Assembly: GCA_027493405.1 (NCBI GenBank)
Contig: JAOSKV010000008.1
Location: forward strand, 79,373-143,372
Length of the DNA: 64,000 nt
Reading direction: 5' to 3'
Source of the DNA: FEB-22 sp003105195
Lineage (GTDB): Bacteria; Pseudomonadota; Alphaproteobacteria; Rhizobiales; Xanthobacteraceae
Below the pieces are notes generated by a model. The model saw nothing but the letters and a program-made list of their open reading frames with translations. It was not told where the DNA came from and ran no database searches. The position numbers and the translations under genes are program-made. Of this stretch, positions 1-8,001 are shown piece by piece (position 1 is the stretch's first letter; every line of letters starts with the position of its first letter).

Positions 1-173
1 GTCTCGGGCAGGACCACGACCATCGGAAGCTGGCGATAGGCGGTGAGCCCGTCGGACTCGTAGGGCCGCATCTCGGGCTCGGCCGCGATCACGCCCTCGC
101 CCGGCACGATCGCGCGCAGCGCACGGACGATCTCGGCTCGGCGCGCGAGCACCTCAGCGTCGGGTTCGGGCAT
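1..173 (-). CDS. glcD: Glycolate oxidase subunit GlcD, N-terminal fragment (runs off the left edge)
   Basis: The first 57 codons of a minus-strand gene whose remainder lies outside the window. The start is the ATG at 171-173, with a GGAGGTG ribosome site about 20 bases upstream. The translation contains YESDGLTAYRQ followed by VVVLPET, the characteristic beginning of GlcD, the FAD-binding subunit of glycolate oxidase (FAD_binding_4/FAD-oxidase_C family), which oxidises glycolate to glyoxylate. The FAD-binding core is not visible here. The assignment rests on the N-terminal signature only; a D-lactate dehydrogenase of the same family is the alternative. Confidence 0.75.
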   Translation of the reverse strand, partial: MPEPDAEVLARRAEIVRALRAIVPGEGVIAAEPEMRPYESDGLTAYRQLPMVVVLPE

Positions 174-322
174 CGTCACGGACACGGGGACACACCTCCG
201 GAGCGCGGCGGGCGCACTATAGCGGGATATCCGGGAAATCCGACCGCCTCGCGCGCCCTCGCGGCGGCCGGCCCGGGAGCGGATGCCACGCTGCCGCACG
301 GGCGCCCACGGAGACAAGATCG

Positions 323-336
323 TTGACAGCCGTCAA
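323..336 (+). promoter_or_regulatory. Inverted repeat containing a TTGACA box upstream of the cytochrome c gene
   Basis: TTGAC-AGCC-GTCAA forms a 5-bp inverted repeat, and its first six bases are a consensus -35 hexamer. No convincing -10 box follows at 16-18 bases, so it may be an operator or chance. It lies about 80 bases before the start codon of the cytochrome gene. Confidence 0.25.
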
Positions 337-416
337 TTGCCCGGCCATTCCGGGCCCGGGCGACGCGGATCGCGGGACCGGATGTTCCGCGCACGAGCCA
401 TATGGGAGACGCGACG

Positions 417-803
417 ATGATGAGAGCCTTGGCGATTGCGGCCATCGTGACGGCGGGAGCGGCGGGCGGCGCGGTGGCGCAGGACCTTGCCGCCGGCGAG
501 ACCTCCTACAAGAAGTGCCTTGCTTGCCACGCCATTGGCGAGAACGCCAAGAACAAGGTCGGCCCTGTCCTCAACGGGCTCGAGGGGCGCAAGGCCGGGA
601 CCGTCGAGGGCTACAACTACAGCGCGGCCAACAAGAACTCCGGGATCACCTGGGACGCGCAGACCTTCGCCGAGTACATCAAGGATCCGCGCGCCAAGAT
701 CCCGGGCACCAAGATGGTGTTTCCGGGCATCAAGAACGAGAACGAAATCAAGAACCTGTGGGCCTATCTCAGCCAGTTCGACGCGCAGGGCAAGAAGAAA
801 TAG
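417..803 (+). CDS. Class I cytochrome c (cytochrome c2-like), periplasmic
   Basis: A 128-residue protein with a Sec signal peptide (basic MMRALAIAA, hydrophobic core, cleavage near AVAQ) and one haem attachment motif, C-L-A-C-H, in KKCLACHAIG. Later residues fit a cytochrome c2/mitochondrial-type fold: GPVLNGLEGRKAG, the YSAANKNSGITW segment, and PGTKMVFPGIK with the distal Met ligand. It would carry electrons in the periplasm between quinol-dependent complexes and a terminal oxidase or reductase. I chose the ATG at 417 (or 420) rather than 402 because GGGAG sits just ahead of it and the signal peptide then starts correctly. It stands alone between glcD and the universal stress gene. Confidence 0.9.
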   Translation: MMRALAIAAIVTAGAAGGAVAQDLAAGETSYKKCLACHAIGENAKNKVGPVLNGLEGRKAGTVEGYNYSAANKNSGITWDAQTFAEYIKDPRAKIPGTKMVFPGIKNENEIKNLWAYLSQFDAQGKKK

Positions 804-910
804 ACCGGCCCGTGCGTCGGGTTGACCTGTCTCAATACGGCGGCACCCCGATGCCGTAGCTTTCGCGGCGCAGCCGGGTTCCCCGGCGCCCCTGACGAGC
901 AGAGGACGTC

Positions 911-1741
911 ATGATCAAGGATATCGTGGTGAGTCTGTCGACCGGCGACGGTCGGGAGGTGGCCGGAAGCTACGCGGTCTCGGTGGCCGAGGCCTTCGAG
1001 GCGCACGTGCTGGCGATCGCCTTCGCACTCGAGCCGGTGATCCCGCCGACCTTCATGGGCGGCTTCCCAGCCGACCTGATCGAGGCGCAGCGCGCCGAGG
1101 GCGAGAAGTCGGCACGCGGCGCGATCACCGGATTCGAGCAGGCCGCGCGGCGCGCCGGCGTCTCGGCGCAGTCGCACGTGTTCACGACCAGCCTCGCCGG
1201 CGCCGCCGACACCTTCGGGCGCATCGCACGGCGGTTCGACCTGTGCGTCGTGCAGCAGGCCGAGCCGGACAAGGTCGCGCCCGAGGATCTGATCATCGAA
1301 GGCGCCCTGTTCGAGTCCGGCCGGCCCGTGATCGTCGTGCCCTACATCCAGCGCGGCGGCCTCAAGCTCGACCGCGTCATGCTGTGCTGGGACGGCAGCC
1401 GCAACGCGGCGCGCGCGATCGCGGATTCGATGCCGCTGCTCGCCAAGGCCAAGGCGGTCGACGTCGTGATCGTGGCGAGCGAGGCGCCGAAGAGCGACGA
1501 GCTGCCGGGCGCCGACATGGCGGAGCACCTCGCGCGCCACGGGCTCAAGGTCGACATCAAGCGCATCGTCTCGAAGGAGACCGACGTCGCGAGCACGATC
1601 CTGTCCCACGCGGCCGACACCTCGGCGGACTTCATCGTGATGGGCGGCTACGGCCACTCGCGCCTGCGCGAGTTCGTGCTCGGCGGCGCCACCCGCGGCA
1701 TCCTCGGCGCGATGACGGTGCCGGTGCTGATGTCCCATTGA
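911..1741 (+). CDS. Universal stress protein, two tandem UspA domains
   Basis: 276 residues, twice the size of a single UspA domain. The first half begins IKDIVVSLS; the second begins near LDRVMLCWDGSRNAARA and ends with GGYGHSRLREFVLGGATRG, the G-2x-G-9x-G nucleotide-binding signature of ATP-binding Usp proteins. The first half lacks a clear copy of that signature, so probably only the C-terminal domain binds nucleotide. A GCAGAGGA ribosome site precedes the ATG. Usp proteins act in the cytoplasm during stress or energy limitation; the client of this one is unknown. Confidence 0.88.
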   Translation: MIKDIVVSLSTGDGREVAGSYAVSVAEAFEAHVLAIAFALEPVIPPTFMGGFPADLIEAQRAEGEKSARGAITGFEQAARRAGVSAQSHVFTTSLAGAADTFGRIARRFDLCVVQQAEPDKVAPEDLIIEGALFESGRPVIVVPYIQRGGLKLDRVMLCWDGSRNAARAIADSMPLLAKAKAVDVVIVASEAPKSDELPGADMAEHLARHGLKVDIKRIVSKETDVASTILSHAADTSADFIVMGGYGHSRLREFVLGGATRGILGAMTVPVLMSH

Positions 1742-1767
1742 CAGGGACGCGGCCTTCCCGCTGACTG

Positions 1768-1796
1768 ACCCGGCGCCGCGAAAGGCGGCGCCGGGT
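1768..1796 (+). terminator. Strong GC hairpin after the universal stress gene
   Basis: ACCCGGCGCCG and CGGCGCCGGGT pair perfectly over 11 bp around the 7-base loop CGAAAGG. There is no run of T after it, so it is a terminator-like or mRNA-stabilising hairpin rather than a textbook intrinsic terminator. It lies 26 bases after the usp stop and 20 bases before the GNAT start. Confidence 0.55.
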
Positions 1797-1816
1797 GGTA
1801 CAGCGCGGACGGCACC

Positions 1817-2362
1817 ATGGGCGCCTATCCGAAAGAGTGGGAGCATCACGACGTGCTGCCGGACGGACGGCGCGTCTTCGTGCGTCCGATCAAGCCGGAA
1901 GATGCGGCGCTCTATCCGGATTTCCTCGCGGCCGTGACGGCGGACGACCTGCGCCTGCGATTCTTCACCGCGGTGCGAGAGCTCACCGAGGAGCAGATCG
2001 CCAGGCTGACGCGGCTCGACTACGACCGCGCCATCGCCTTCATCGCGCTCGACCCGGGCAGCGGCGGGATGCTCGGGGTCGTGCGCCTGCACCGGGACGG
2101 CGACGGCACGGGCGGCGAGTATGCGGTGCTGGTGCGCTCCGCGCTCAAGGGGCGCGGGCTCGGCTGGCTCCTGATGCGGCGGATGATCGACTACGCGCGC
2201 GCGGTCGGGCTCGCGCGCGTCCACGGCCAGGTGCTGGCCGAGAACGCGACCATGCTGCGGATGTGCGAGGAGCTCGGCTTCGAGATCGCCGACGAGCCGG
2301 GCGAGGCCGCGATCAAGCTGGTCACGCTGCCGCTCGGGGCGCCGCGGCCGAAGGCCGCCTGA
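1817..2362 (+). CDS. GNAT-family N-acetyltransferase
   Basis: 181 residues with the GNAT fold signals: an early VFVRPIKPEDAAL strand-helix, LGVVRLHRDGDGTGGEYAVLV for strands 3-4, then KGRGLGWLLMRRMIDYAR, which matches the acetyl-CoA-binding motif A (Q/R-x-x-G-x-G/A). The closing NATMLRMCEELGFEI is also typical. Stand-alone proteins of this size resemble the C-terminal acetyltransferase domain of Pat-type protein acetylases in alphaproteobacteria, so a protein-lysine substrate is possible but unproven. The ATG at 1817 follows a short gap after the upstream hairpin. Confidence 0.85.
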   Translation: MGAYPKEWEHHDVLPDGRRVFVRPIKPEDAALYPDFLAAVTADDLRLRFFTAVRELTEEQIARLTRLDYDRAIAFIALDPGSGGMLGVVRLHRDGDGTGGEYAVLVRSALKGRGLGWLLMRRMIDYARAVGLARVHGQVLAENATMLRMCEELGFEIADEPGEAAIKLVTLPLGAPRPKAA

Positions 2363-2370
2363 CGGCCGCC

Positions 2371-3051
2371 TCAGCCGGCGACCGCGCCCTCCTCCCGGCG
2401 CGGCAGCACGGTCTGCACCACGAGGCCGCGGGCATGGGCATCCACGATTCCGACCGAGCGCAGGGCGAAGAGCGTCATCGCCTGCACGGCGTCGCGCAGC
2501 CGCGCCGGGTCGCCGTCGACCGGCGGTGCGAGCGGCCCCACCAGCCCCTCGAGCAGCGCGCCGACCAGCGCGGCCGCCGCAATGGCGGTGTCCTGGCTCG
2601 GCAACTGCCCGCGCGCCATGGCGGCCGCGAGGCGCTGCTCGATCTCCGCGGCGAGCGCCTTGCGGTAGACGATGCGCACCTTGTCGACGCCGGCGTCGAC
2701 CGGCTCGGCCAGCACCGCCCAGGCGAGGTGCCGGTCGCGCAGCGCGCGCGCCGCGAAGGTCGCGAGCGCGGCCGCGAGCGCCGACAGGGGACCGGGCGCG
2801 GCGTCGGCGGCGCGCCGCATGCGGCTGATCTCCTGCTCCGAGACGGCCGCCACCAGCGCGGCGACGAGCTCGGTCTTGGACGGGAAGTAGCGATAGACGG
2901 TCCCGGCCGCGATGCCGGCGCGCCGGGCGACGGGCGCGATCTGCACCCCCGCCATGCCCTCCTGGCTTGCCAGCGCCTGCGCGCCCGAAACGATGGCGGC
3001 ATGCCGCTCGGCCAGCCGCCGGACCACTTTCTCGGTGCGCCTGTAGGCCAT
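2371..3051 (-). CDS. TetR/AcrR-family transcriptional regulator
   Basis: 226 residues. The N-terminal helix-turn-helix is clear: GMAGVQIAPVARRAGIAAGTVYRYFPSKTELVAAL, the classic TetR recognition helix ending in YRYF-x-K-x-x-L. The C-terminal half is a helical ligand-binding domain without recognisable ligand. I placed the start at the ATG of MAYRRTEK (3049-3051); longer readings upstream are arginine-rich and implausible. The gene sits 136 bases downstream of the TPP enzyme on the same strand, and the gap contains a palindrome suited to autoregulation. Confidence 0.87.
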   Translation of the reverse strand: MAYRRTEKVVRRLAERHAAIVSGAQALASQEGMAGVQIAPVARRAGIAAGTVYRYFPSKTELVAALVAAVSEQEISRMRRAADAAPGPLSALAAALATFAARALRDRHLAWAVLAEPVDAGVDKVRIVYRKALAAEIEQRLAAAMARGQLPSQDTAIAAAALVGALLEGLVGPLAPPVDGDPARLRDAVQAMTLFALRSVGIVDAHARGLVVQTVLPRREEGAVAG

Positions 3052-3082
3052 CCGTCCCGACTCGCCCGGCCCGCTCCAAGGA

Positions 3083-3098
3083 CTGAACTCTTGTTCAG
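3083..3098. promoter_or_regulatory. Palindromic operator upstream of the TetR gene
   Basis: CTGAAC-TCTT-GTTCAG is a perfect 6-bp inverted repeat with a 4-base spacer, 32 bases upstream of the TetR start codon. The surrounding bases are more AT-rich than the neighbourhood. Position and symmetry fit a TetR dimer site repressing its own promoter; this is inferred. Confidence 0.6.
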
Positions 3099-3187
3099 AC
3101 CCGAGCGCAAGGGGCGAATGCGCCCTCGGCGCATGAAAAATGGCCGGGCCCGGACGCGGCCAACCCGGCATCCGACCCGGCGCCGCG

Positions 3188-4821
3188 TCAGGCGCGGCGG
3201 GCGGCGCGCGACTTGTCGCGGATGGCGCCGAGGGTGGTCGAGGTCGTGATCCCCTCGGGATCGACCCGCAGGTGGAGGATCGCGGGCTTGCCGGACTTCT
3301 GCGCGGCCTCGAAGGCGGGCGCGAAGTCGGCGGTCCGCTCCACGGTCGCGCCGAAGCCGCCGAAGGCCTTCGCATAGGCCGCGAAGTCCGGATTGCGCAG
3401 CGCCGTGCCGATGACGCGGCCGGGATACTCGCGCTCCTGGTGCATGCGGATGGTGCCGTACATGCCGTTGTCGACGATCGCGACGATGATCGGCAGGTCG
3501 TACTGGACCGCGGTCGCGAACTCCTGGCCGTTCATCAGGAAGTCGCCGTCGCCCGCGAGGCAGAACACGGTGCGCTCCGGATAGAGGCGCTTGGCCGCGA
3601 TCGCGGCCGGCACGCCATAGCCCATCGAGCCCGAGGTGGGGCCGAGCAGCGTGCCGAAGCGGCGGAAGCGATAGAAGCGGTGCAGCCAGCCCGAGAAATT
3701 CCCGGCGCCGTTGCAGAGAATGGAATCCGGCGGCAGCACGCCGCGCAGCCACACCATGACTCCGAGCCCCCCCGGTCCGCCCCCAATGCCCCCTCGCCGC
3801 GATCTCGATTCGGCGGCTGCAGGCCCTCGAGCGCCGCCGCGAAGGCGGTGGGCGAGGCGTTGATCGCGAGATGCGGCCGGTAGACCCGGCCGAGCTCCTC
3901 GGCGCCCGGATGGACGTGCACCAAGGTGGTCTTGGGCGTCGGGATGTCGAGGACCGTGTAGCTCTGCGAGGGCAGCTCGCCGAGACGGCCGCCGAGGAGG
4001 ATCACGAGGTCCGCCGCCTTGATGCGGCTCACCAGCTTCGGGTTCGGGCCGACCCCGAGATCGCCCGCGTAGCAGGGATGCAGCGCGTCGAACAGGTGGC
4101 CGCGGCGGAAGGTGGTCACGACCGGCAGGGCGAAGCGCTCGGCGAAGCGCCCGACCGCCGCATAGGCGGCCTCCGACCAGCGGCTGCCGCCGAGCAGCAT
4201 GACCGGCCGCTCGGCGCGCCACAGGAGCTTCTGCAGCCGCGACATGTCGGCGAGGCCGGGCCAGGTCTCGACCGGCTCGGCCGCAAGCGCGTCGGCGACC
4301 GAGACCCGCTCCACCAGCATATCCTCGGGCAGCGCCATCACGACCGGCCCGGGCCGGCCGCTGGTCGCCGTGTAGAAGGCGCGCGACACCAGCTCGGGGA
4401 TGCGCGCCGGGTCGTCGATCTCGGTCGCCCATTTGGCAACCGTGCCGAACACCGCGCGGTAATCGAGCTCCTGGAAGGCCTCGCGCTCGCGCATGTCGCG
4501 CGCGACCTGGCCGACGAACATGATGAGCGGCGTCGAGTCCTGGCGCGCGATGTGGAGGCCCGGCGAGCCGTTGGTGGCGCCGGGGCCGCGCGTCACGAAG
4601 GCGACGCCCGGACGCCCGGTGAGCTTGCCCACGGCTTCGGCCATCATCACGGCGCCGCCCTCCTGGCGGCACACCGTGACCGCGACGTCGCGATCGTGGA
4701 AGGCGTCGAGCGCCGCCAGGTAGCTCTCGCCCGGCACACAGAAGGCATGGCGCACACCCTGGGCGACGAGCTGGTCCACCAGCACCTCGCCGCCGCTGCG
4801 CGTGTTGTCCTTGTCTCGCAT
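3188..4821 (-). pseudogene. Thiamine-diphosphate-dependent enzyme, acetolactate-synthase type (frame broken near 3770)
   Basis: Reading from the ATG at 4819-4821, the N-terminal TPP domain is intact: VRHAFCVPGESYLAALDAF, CRQEGGAVMMAEA with the catalytic Glu, and RGPGATNGSPGLH. The central domain follows. The frame then fails in a block with a 7-base C run (3767-3773), and the rest continues in another frame with the TPP-binding domain: TSGSMGYGVPAAIAAK, then the GDGDFLMN...NGMYGT Mg/TPP motif. About 20 residues expected between the domains are also missing, so bases appear to be lost. Acetolactate synthase itself, or a related 2-oxo-acid decarboxylase/carboligase, is possible; no small subunit lies nearby. 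I think the break is a sequencing or assembly fault. Confidence 0.75.
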
Positions 4822-5123
4822 GGTTCCGTCCTGCTTGGTCGCGTCCCGAAGCGGTTCGCCGGACCGGTTCTCGCTATCGCCAACTCCCGATCGGCGCAAC
4901 GGCTACGGCGCGCCGGAGCCCGTGCGGGAGGCGATGCTTCACGCTGAGTGGACCGCCGGCGGCGAGGCGGCCGAGAGGTCGCGGACGCCATCGTATCGCA
5001 ATCGGCCCGCGCGCCGATATCGGCGCCGAGGCCCGCGTCACGCGCGGGCGGCCATGTTCCGACAAATGCGCGGCGGTGCGCCGGGCCGCTCCCGGGAACC
5101 GTGCGCGGGAGCGCCGCTGCGGA
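4822..5123. other. Intergenic stretch between the TPP enzyme and the XRE gene
   Basis: About 300 bases with no supported gene. It carries the promoter side of the TPP gene. At the right end (5112-5131) an inverted repeat, CGCCGCTG-CGGAT-CAGCGGCG, overlaps the stop codon of the XRE gene and may end that transcript. Confidence 0.4.
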
Positions 5124-5519
5124 TCAGCGGCGGCGACCCGACATCTGCACCACCAGGTCGACGATGGAGCGGCGCAGATTGGAGTCGTCGAGCTCGGAAT
5201 AGGCGCGCAGCAGCCGGAACGCGCCCGGCACCGTGAGCAGCTTGAGCGGAGACGCCTCGCCGCTGGCGCGGATCTCGTCGTCGTCCAGCACCTCCTTGCC
5301 CGTGAAGAAGGTGTTGACGGGAACGCCGAGAACCTCGGCAATGCGCGTCAGGCGGCCCGCGCCGACGCGATTGACGCCTTTCTCGTATTTTTGAACCTGC
5401 TGAAACGTCACGCCCAGGTGGGTGGCGAGCGCCGTTTGCGACATGCCCCGCGCGAGTCGCTGTATTCTGATCCGGTGGCCGACTTCGACATCGACCGGAT
5501 CAGGTCTTTTCACTGACAT
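5124..5519 (-). CDS. XRE-family helix-turn-helix transcriptional regulator
   Basis: 131 residues. The HTH_3 domain is clear: GMSQTALATHLGVTFQQVQKYEKG, followed by RVGAGRLTRIAEVLGVPVN and the conserved FF. The C-terminal third (KLLTVPGAFRLLRAYSELDD...IVDLVVQM) resembles the tail seen in many alphaproteobacterial XRE regulators. The start is the ATG at 5517-5519 (MSVKRPD), which places the helix-turn-helix at the usual distance. It is a lone gene, so its target is unknown. Confidence 0.88.
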   Translation of the reverse strand: MSVKRPDPVDVEVGHRIRIQRLARGMSQTALATHLGVTFQQVQKYEKGVNRVGAGRLTRIAEVLGVPVNTFFTGKEVLDDDEIRASGEASPLKLLTVPGAFRLLRAYSELDDSNLRRSIVDLVVQMSGRRR

Positions 5520-5690
5520 CGTCTGTGGTCTCCATGACAAAAAAATCCGGCGCGCTCCCACCAAAGGCGCCGGGCATCGGGAACACTATCAGGAGTCGCT
5601 GCGCTGGGCGAGCGTCGTGAAGCCCGTTCACCGAAGCTTAACGCACAACGCGCAGGAGAGCCATTGATATCGTTGACGAAAACGGCTGAC

Positions 5691-5707
5691 GTTTCATCTT
5701 TTGAAAC
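5691..5707. promoter_or_regulatory. AT-rich inverted repeat between the 98-residue gene and the XRE gene
   Basis: GTTTCA-TCTTT-TGAAAC is a perfect 6-bp inverted repeat in an unusually AT-rich stretch, just after the stop of the 98-residue gene and about 170 bases ahead of the XRE start. It could be a weak terminator for the former or an operator for the latter. Confidence 0.35.
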
Positions 5708-5713
5708 TGGTCT

Positions 5714-6010
5714 TCAATTGACGGTTCGGGGCGCCTTCTCGCTGTCGCTCTGGGCGAGGTACTGCGCGACGGCGAGGATCCGGGCGGCCTCGGGCGAGGC
5801 GAGCGTGAGGATCCCGCGCGGATCGAGCTGCGCCGCGACCGCCTTCGGGTCGCGCGCAAGCGCGACGAAAGCCTCGATGGCGGCGCGGGTGTCTTCCGGC
5901 ATGGCCGCGATGGCACGCAGCAGGAACAGCATGCCGGGCTCGCGGGTCAGGTAGTGCAGCTCGAACAACTCGGCCGGATTGGCGCGGCCCGCGATCAAGG
6001 TGCGGATCAC
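5714..6010 (-). CDS. Small hypothetical protein (98 residues)
   Basis: A mainly helical, acidic-to-neutral 98-residue protein (FELHYLTREPGMLFLLRAIAAM, then AIEAFVALARDPKAVAAQLD). I do not recognise a family. It has no signal peptide or membrane segment. Codon use matches its neighbours, which supports it being real, but no function can be given. Confidence 0.55.
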   Translation of the reverse strand: MIRTLIAGRANPAELFELHYLTREPGMLFLLRAIAAMPEDTRAAIEAFVALARDPKAVAAQLDPRGILTLASPEAARILAVAQYLAQSDSEKAPRTVN

Positions 6011-6367
6011 ATGCGCGGCACCGGATTTGGGGGCGCCGCGGGGGGCGGCGCGACGACGAACGACTCATGAGCGACTTCCCTTGTGTGCGGCCTTTGCGGC
6101 TCTTGTCCTCGACGGTCCTGGGTGGAGCCTGCGGGCGCGCCGCGCATCGCATGAACCGTGGGCACGCCGTCGCGCTACGCGGCACCTGCGATCGGTGACG
6201 GGTGCTTGGCCGGCCGCCAGGTCCACCACCCGGCGCATGTCGATGGCCAAATGCAACAGGTGCCCCCTTCGCACGACGAGCGCTGACGCGTGCGTGGCCC
6301 ATGGACACGCTACCGTCGACCATCGCGACGCGCAAGAAGCTTCGGCCGTCCGGCGTGCGTGACGGGT
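6011..6367. other. Intergenic stretch without a supported gene
   Basis: About 360 bases. Short open frames exist on both strands, but their arginine-rich, low-complexity products look like out-of-frame noise. No RNA gene or clear hairpin pair was recognised. Confidence 0.4.
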
Positions 6368-7426
6368 TCACGCCGGCGATGCGAATTCGATGACGGTCTT
6401 GATGTCGCCGGGCAGCGGCGCGAGCGCCTCGCGCCAGCGTGCCAGCGGCACGCGCCGCGAGATCAGCCCCGCGAGCCAGGCCCGGTCGGCCTGCGCGAGC
6501 GCGGCCGCGGCCGTCTCGAAATGCGCGCGGTTGGCGTTCACGGTGCCGAAGGCGACGCCATTGTTGAGCACCATGGCGCGGTTGATGAGGCCGATGTCGA
6601 CCGGGCCCATGCGGCCGACGCCGGAGAGCCCCGCGAGGCAGACGATTCCGGCCGGGGCCGTGCGGCCGAGCACCGCCGCGATCACGGGCACCGCGCCCGT
6701 GCATTCCATGACGATGTCGGGCGCCAGCGCCTCGAGCGCCGCAAGGTCGCCGGCGAGATGCGCGGCGCCGAGCGCGCGGACGAGCGCGGGCTTCGGTCCC
6801 TCCGTGTTGCGGTCGAACACCGTGACGTCGAGGCCGCGCTGGCGCCCGAGCAGCGCGGCGAGGAGGCCGATCGGCCCCGCGCCGGTGACCAGAACGGTGC
6901 GCGGGCGAAACGCGCGGTCGCGGCGGCCGATGCGATCGACGTGATCCCAGGCCTTGGCGACGACGCTCGCGGGCTCGAGCAGCACGCCGCACAGGCCGAG
7001 GGCCGGATCGACCTTGACGGCGAAATCGGGCTCCAGGCGGAACCGCTCGGCGCCGTAGCCGTGACGCTCCTTGATGCCGCGCTCGGTGTAGCGGCCATTG
7101 CGGCACATGTCCCATTCGCCGGTCGCGCAGGCCGGGCACGGCACCGGGTCGGGACGACGCACGATGCCGACCACGCGGTCGCCCGGCCGCAGGCCGCAGC
7201 CCGCCGGCGCTTCGATCACCTCGCCGAGCGACTCGTGGCCGAGGATCAGCCGGTCCGCGCCGGGCGGTGCCCTGCCGTACTCGGCGGCGAGGATCTCGCG
7301 GTCGGTGCCGCAGACGCCGAGCGCGAGCGCGCGCACCAGCACGGCGCCGTCGCCCGGATCGGGCTCGGGCATCTCGGCAAGCGTGGCCGAATCCGCAACG
7401 CCGGGACGAACCGTGATGGCGAGCAT
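6368..7426 (-). CDS. Zinc-dependent medium-chain dehydrogenase, glucose 1-dehydrogenase-like
   Basis: 352 residues of the MDR superfamily. Visible zinc-site residues are C-G-T-D near residue 39, GHES about 25 residues later, and the glucose-dehydrogenase-type structural cysteines in CPACATGEWDMC. The nucleotide fold starts at VLVTGAGPIGLLAALLG, followed by VTVFDRN, an acidic residue at the end of strand beta-2. The pattern RYTERGIKERHGYGAE is typical of the archaeal and bacterial glucose/galactose 1-dehydrogenase branch. Likely reaction: oxidation of an aldose to a lactone with NAD(P). The exact sugar cannot be told. Confidence 0.8.
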   Translation of the reverse strand: MLAITVRPGVADSATLAEMPEPDPGDGAVLVRALALGVCGTDREILAAEYGRAPPGADRLILGHESLGEVIEAPAGCGLRPGDRVVGIVRRPDPVPCPACATGEWDMCRNGRYTERGIKERHGYGAERFRLEPDFAVKVDPALGLCGVLLEPASVVAKAWDHVDRIGRRDRAFRPRTVLVTGAGPIGLLAALLGRQRGLDVTVFDRNTEGPKPALVRALGAAHLAGDLAALEALAPDIVMECTGAVPVIAAVLGRTAPAGIVCLAGLSGVGRMGPVDIGLINRAMVLNNGVAFGTVNANRAHFETAAAALAQADRAWLAGLISRRVPLARWREALAPLPGDIKTVIEFASPA

Positions 7427-7485
7427 TCCGCCTCCGCGCCTGGCCCCGCGCGGTCAATGCGCGGGCGCGCGCAGCGTTCCGGACT

Positions 7486-7884
7486 TCAGGTCGCGGCCTC
7501 GACCGAGATGACACGGAAGGTGTGCATCTCGCCGTCCTCGTCGCGGATCGAGACGTATTCGCCCGGTCGGAAGGCGTGCGCGCCGAAGCGATAGCCGGCC
7601 TCGTCGTCCTCCTCGGCCGTCGCGTCGTAGTCGAACACCCACTGGGCATGGTCCCGCCCGCCGGCCTTGTGGACCAGGCGGCCGAGCTCGTCCTCCTCGC
7701 CTTCCCAGAAGCGGCGCACGCCGCAGCGCTCGCGATACTTGCGCCAGAGCTCCACGTCGATGTGCCCCGTCTCGTCGAGCGGCGCCACGAACTCGTAGCC
7801 GTGGCGGTTCGAGCCCGAAGGGAACTCCTTCGAGCGGGCAAGGTGGAGCCGGATGCGCTTGAGCACATGCGGCAGCTGGGTCAT
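7486..7884 (-). CDS. Conserved hypothetical protein (132 residues)
   Basis: Begins MTQLPHVLKRIRLHLARS with a good start at 7882-7884. It is rich in acidic and aromatic residues (ELWRKYRERCGVRRFW, EDELGRLVHK, FDYDATAEEDDEAGYRFG) and ends in a short beta-rich segment, PGEYVSIRDEDGEMHTFRV. Similar proteins occur widely in Hyphomicrobiales without assigned function. It is divergent from the kinase/ATPase gene; the roughly 120-base gap would hold both promoters. Confidence 0.7.
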   Translation of the reverse strand: MTQLPHVLKRIRLHLARSKEFPSGSNRHGYEFVAPLDETGHIDVELWRKYRERCGVRRFWEGEEDELGRLVHKAGGRDHAQWVFDYDATAEEDDEAGYRFGAHAFRPGEYVSIRDEDGEMHTFRVISVEAAT

Positions 7885-8001
7885 GGCAGGTCTCCTCGGT
7901 CGAATCCGCATCTGTCTAGCCTGTACGGAACGGATGAAATTGATATCCCTCAATGCCCGGGCCGGGTGGCGAGGCCCTATCCTAACGTCTTGGAACCGCC
8001 C

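Noticed and set aside
764..3079. Very long minus-strand open frame opposite the usp and GNAT genes
   Set aside because: Its product is Arg/Ala/Gly/His-rich low-complexity sequence, as expected from the complement of GC-rich genes; the plus-strand genes have clear family motifs.
6065..6274. Short minus-strand frame of 69 codons in the gap before the zinc dehydrogenase
   Set aside because: Arg- and His-rich product, no ribosome site, no family resemblance; likely noise.
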